A stretch of DNA of 64,000 nucleotides, from positions 1 through 64,000 of the forward strand of contig JADCRZ010000019.1 in assembly GCA_015069695.1 (NCBI GenBank). The letters run 5' to 3'. Position 1 is the stretch's first letter; each line of letters starts with the position of its first letter. A program made the translations under genes and the position numbers. Positions 63,177 to 64,000 of the stretch are shown here, one piece after another. The notes under the pieces were generated by a model, which was not told the origin of the DNA, ran no database searches, and worked only from the letters and a program-made list of their open reading frames with translations. Source of the stretch: Williamsia sp. GTDB taxonomy: Bacteria > Bacteroidota > Bacteroidia > Chitinophagales > Chitinophagaceae.

Positions 63177-63189
63177 CCAAAAATTTCTC

Positions 63190-63798
63190 ATGAGGAACCT
63201 ATCCCTATTCTTCCTGTCCCTTTTCCTCCTCACTGCCTGTGGTGGCGGCCAGGACAAGGAACCGGCCACAACCGGTACAGTCGACAAAAAAGAACCGGTG
63301 AGCAAAAACTCCACTGCTTTCAATGCGTCGTTTGAAAAATTACTGACATCTTATTATTCGTTGCGGGATGCATTTGTGGAATATGATACGGCCAAGGTCA
63401 ATATAGTTTCGAAAGACCTGGCTGCCGATGCCGGTGGTGTAAAGCTGGATGAGCTCAAGGGTGATTCTTCCAGCGGCGTCCAATCAACTGCCAAAGATTA
63501 TACAGCTACCATCCAAAGCGCTGCCGGTGAGATACCAGGCCAAAAGGATTTCACCAAAAAGCAACGGCAGTTTCAGGCTGTTTCTGATGCCATGTACGAG
63601 CTGGTGCGCACTGTACGGTACGACCAAGAAAAAATTTATCACCAGCATTGCCCGATGGCTTTTGACAATGAAGGCGCTTACTGGATCAGCAACAGCCAGG
63701 AAATCGTCAACCCCTACATGGGCAAAAAGCATCCTAAATACCGGAGTGCCATGCTTGAATGCGGCGACATTCCTGATTCGCTTGATTTTGCAAAATAG
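63190..63798 (+). CDS. DUF3347-domain lipoprotein
   Basis: A 202-residue lipoprotein (FLLTACGGGQD) with a DUF3347 domain. The motif QHCPMAFDNEGAYWISNSQEIVNPYMGKKHPK and the ending MLECGDIPDSLDF match the family, in which His, Cys and Met residues are often associated with copper or other metal handling. It may bind metal in the periplasm; this is inferred from the family. I start at 63190, at the lipoprotein signal. No efflux gene is adjacent. Confidence 0.85.
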   Translation: MRNLSLFFLSLFLLTACGGGQDKEPATTGTVDKKEPVSKNSTAFNASFEKLLTSYYSLRDAFVEYDTAKVNIVSKDLAADAGGVKLDELKGDSSSGVQSTAKDYTATIQSAAGEIPGQKDFTKKQRQFQAVSDAMYELVRTVRYDQEKIYHQHCPMAFDNEGAYWISNSQEIVNPYMGKKHPKYRSAMLECGDIPDSLDFAK

Positions 63799-63844
63799 TG
63801 CCGGCTCTCTTGCTTGCCTTCATCCGCTTATATACTTCCAGTTC

Positions 63845-64000
63845 ATGCGTATATCTTCCGTATCCTTCGCCTTGTTAACAGGCTTGCTTCTCCATTTTGC
63901 GGCTGCCGCTCAAAACAAGGTAACGCTGAGTGGTTATGTAAAAGACTCCCTCTCCGGCGAAACCCTGATCGGCGCAACCGTATCCGTGAGCGGACGGGGC
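63845..64000 (+). CDS. TonB-dependent receptor, 5' end only
   Basis: The first 52 codons are in the window: a signal peptide (MRISSVSFALLTGLLLHFAAAAQ) and the start of a carboxypeptidase-regulatory-like domain (KVTLSGYVKDSLSGETLIGATVSVSGRG). This start is typical of Bacteroidota TonB-dependent receptors. The gene continues beyond the window. It starts 46 bp after the DUF3347 gene and may be cotranscribed. Confidence 0.75.
   Translation, partial: MRISSVSFALLTGLLLHFAAAAQNKVTLSGYVKDSLSGETLIGATVSVSGRG

Noticed and set aside
1-64000. CRISPR array, defence island, prophage or insertion sequence
   Set aside because: No regular short direct repeats with spacers, and no cas, nuclease, integrase, transposase or phage structural genes were seen.

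Overview
The window looks like chromosomal DNA of a Bacteroidota bacterium, most likely of the Chitinophagaceae (Chitinophaga/Niastella-like) group. The evidence is a SusC/SusD pair, several TonB-dependent receptors with an N-terminal carboxypeptidase-regulatory-like domain, many lipoproteins with a Bacteroidota-style lipobox, families common in this phylum (DUF3823, DUF5723, DUF3347, GH130, glutaminase-A type, PL22), near absence of Shine-Dalgarno sequences, and -7 boxes of the TAnnTTTG type. The family-level placement is inference. I see no tRNA, rRNA, CRISPR array, insertion sequence or prophage gene.

Layout. 0.1-6.0 kb: assimilatory sulfate reduction operon on the minus strand (cysH, cysD, cysN, uroporphyrinogen-III methyltransferase for siroheme, cysJ-type flavoprotein), with a dyad in its promoter and a 43-bp inverted repeat inserted between cysN and the methyltransferase. 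6.2-18 kb: an orphan histidine kinase, a GH51 enzyme with a changed active-site neighbour residue, a membrane glycosyltransferase, transketolase, a DinB-type protein, a membrane-anchored zincin, an S41 peptidase, a FucP-like sugar permease and a TMEM220-like protein. 18-28.5 kb: a TonB receptor, an MHS-type permease, a secreted glutaminase-A type enzyme, a secreted GH130 enzyme, a Nudix hydrolase, and glnS. 28.7-41.1 kb: a more AT-rich block holding a giant FG-GAP/ASPIC-UnbV protein divergent from a vanadium-haloperoxidase-type PAP2 protein, followed by susC, susD and DUF3823. 41.4-51.3 kb: two tandem ferritin-like proteins (one a Tat lipoprotein), a secreted esterase, a DUF5723 protein, GH106 and PL22 enzymes (pectin side-chain and oligogalacturonate chemistry) and an L,D-transpeptidase-type protein. 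51.5-64 kb: MATE exporter, EcsC protein, exonuclease VII (xseA/xseB), a 529-residue protein of unknown function, a BLUF photoreceptor, a structured leader in front of a 50-codon ORF, an alpha/beta-hydrolase lipoprotein with LytTR-like direct repeats upstream, an ABC-F ATPase, a DUF3347 lipoprotein, and the 5' end of another TonB receptor.

The most interesting places are: (1) the haloperoxidase/FG-GAP/SusCD/DUF3823 locus; (2) a dispersed repeat (core AATCCTGTAA...GGTTCA) that appears at gene edges and supplies the last codons and stop codons of cysN and the GH130 gene; (3) the 58.9-59.5 kb unit, with its own promoter, a roughly 330-nt leader with a tRNA-like 3' half, a 50-codon ORF and a terminator; (4) LytTR-like direct repeats 21 bp apart next to a well-spaced promoter at 59.5 kb; (5) a duplicated leader-like element at 56.3-56.6 kb. 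Protein calls rest on motif recognition from translated sequence; no database search was run.
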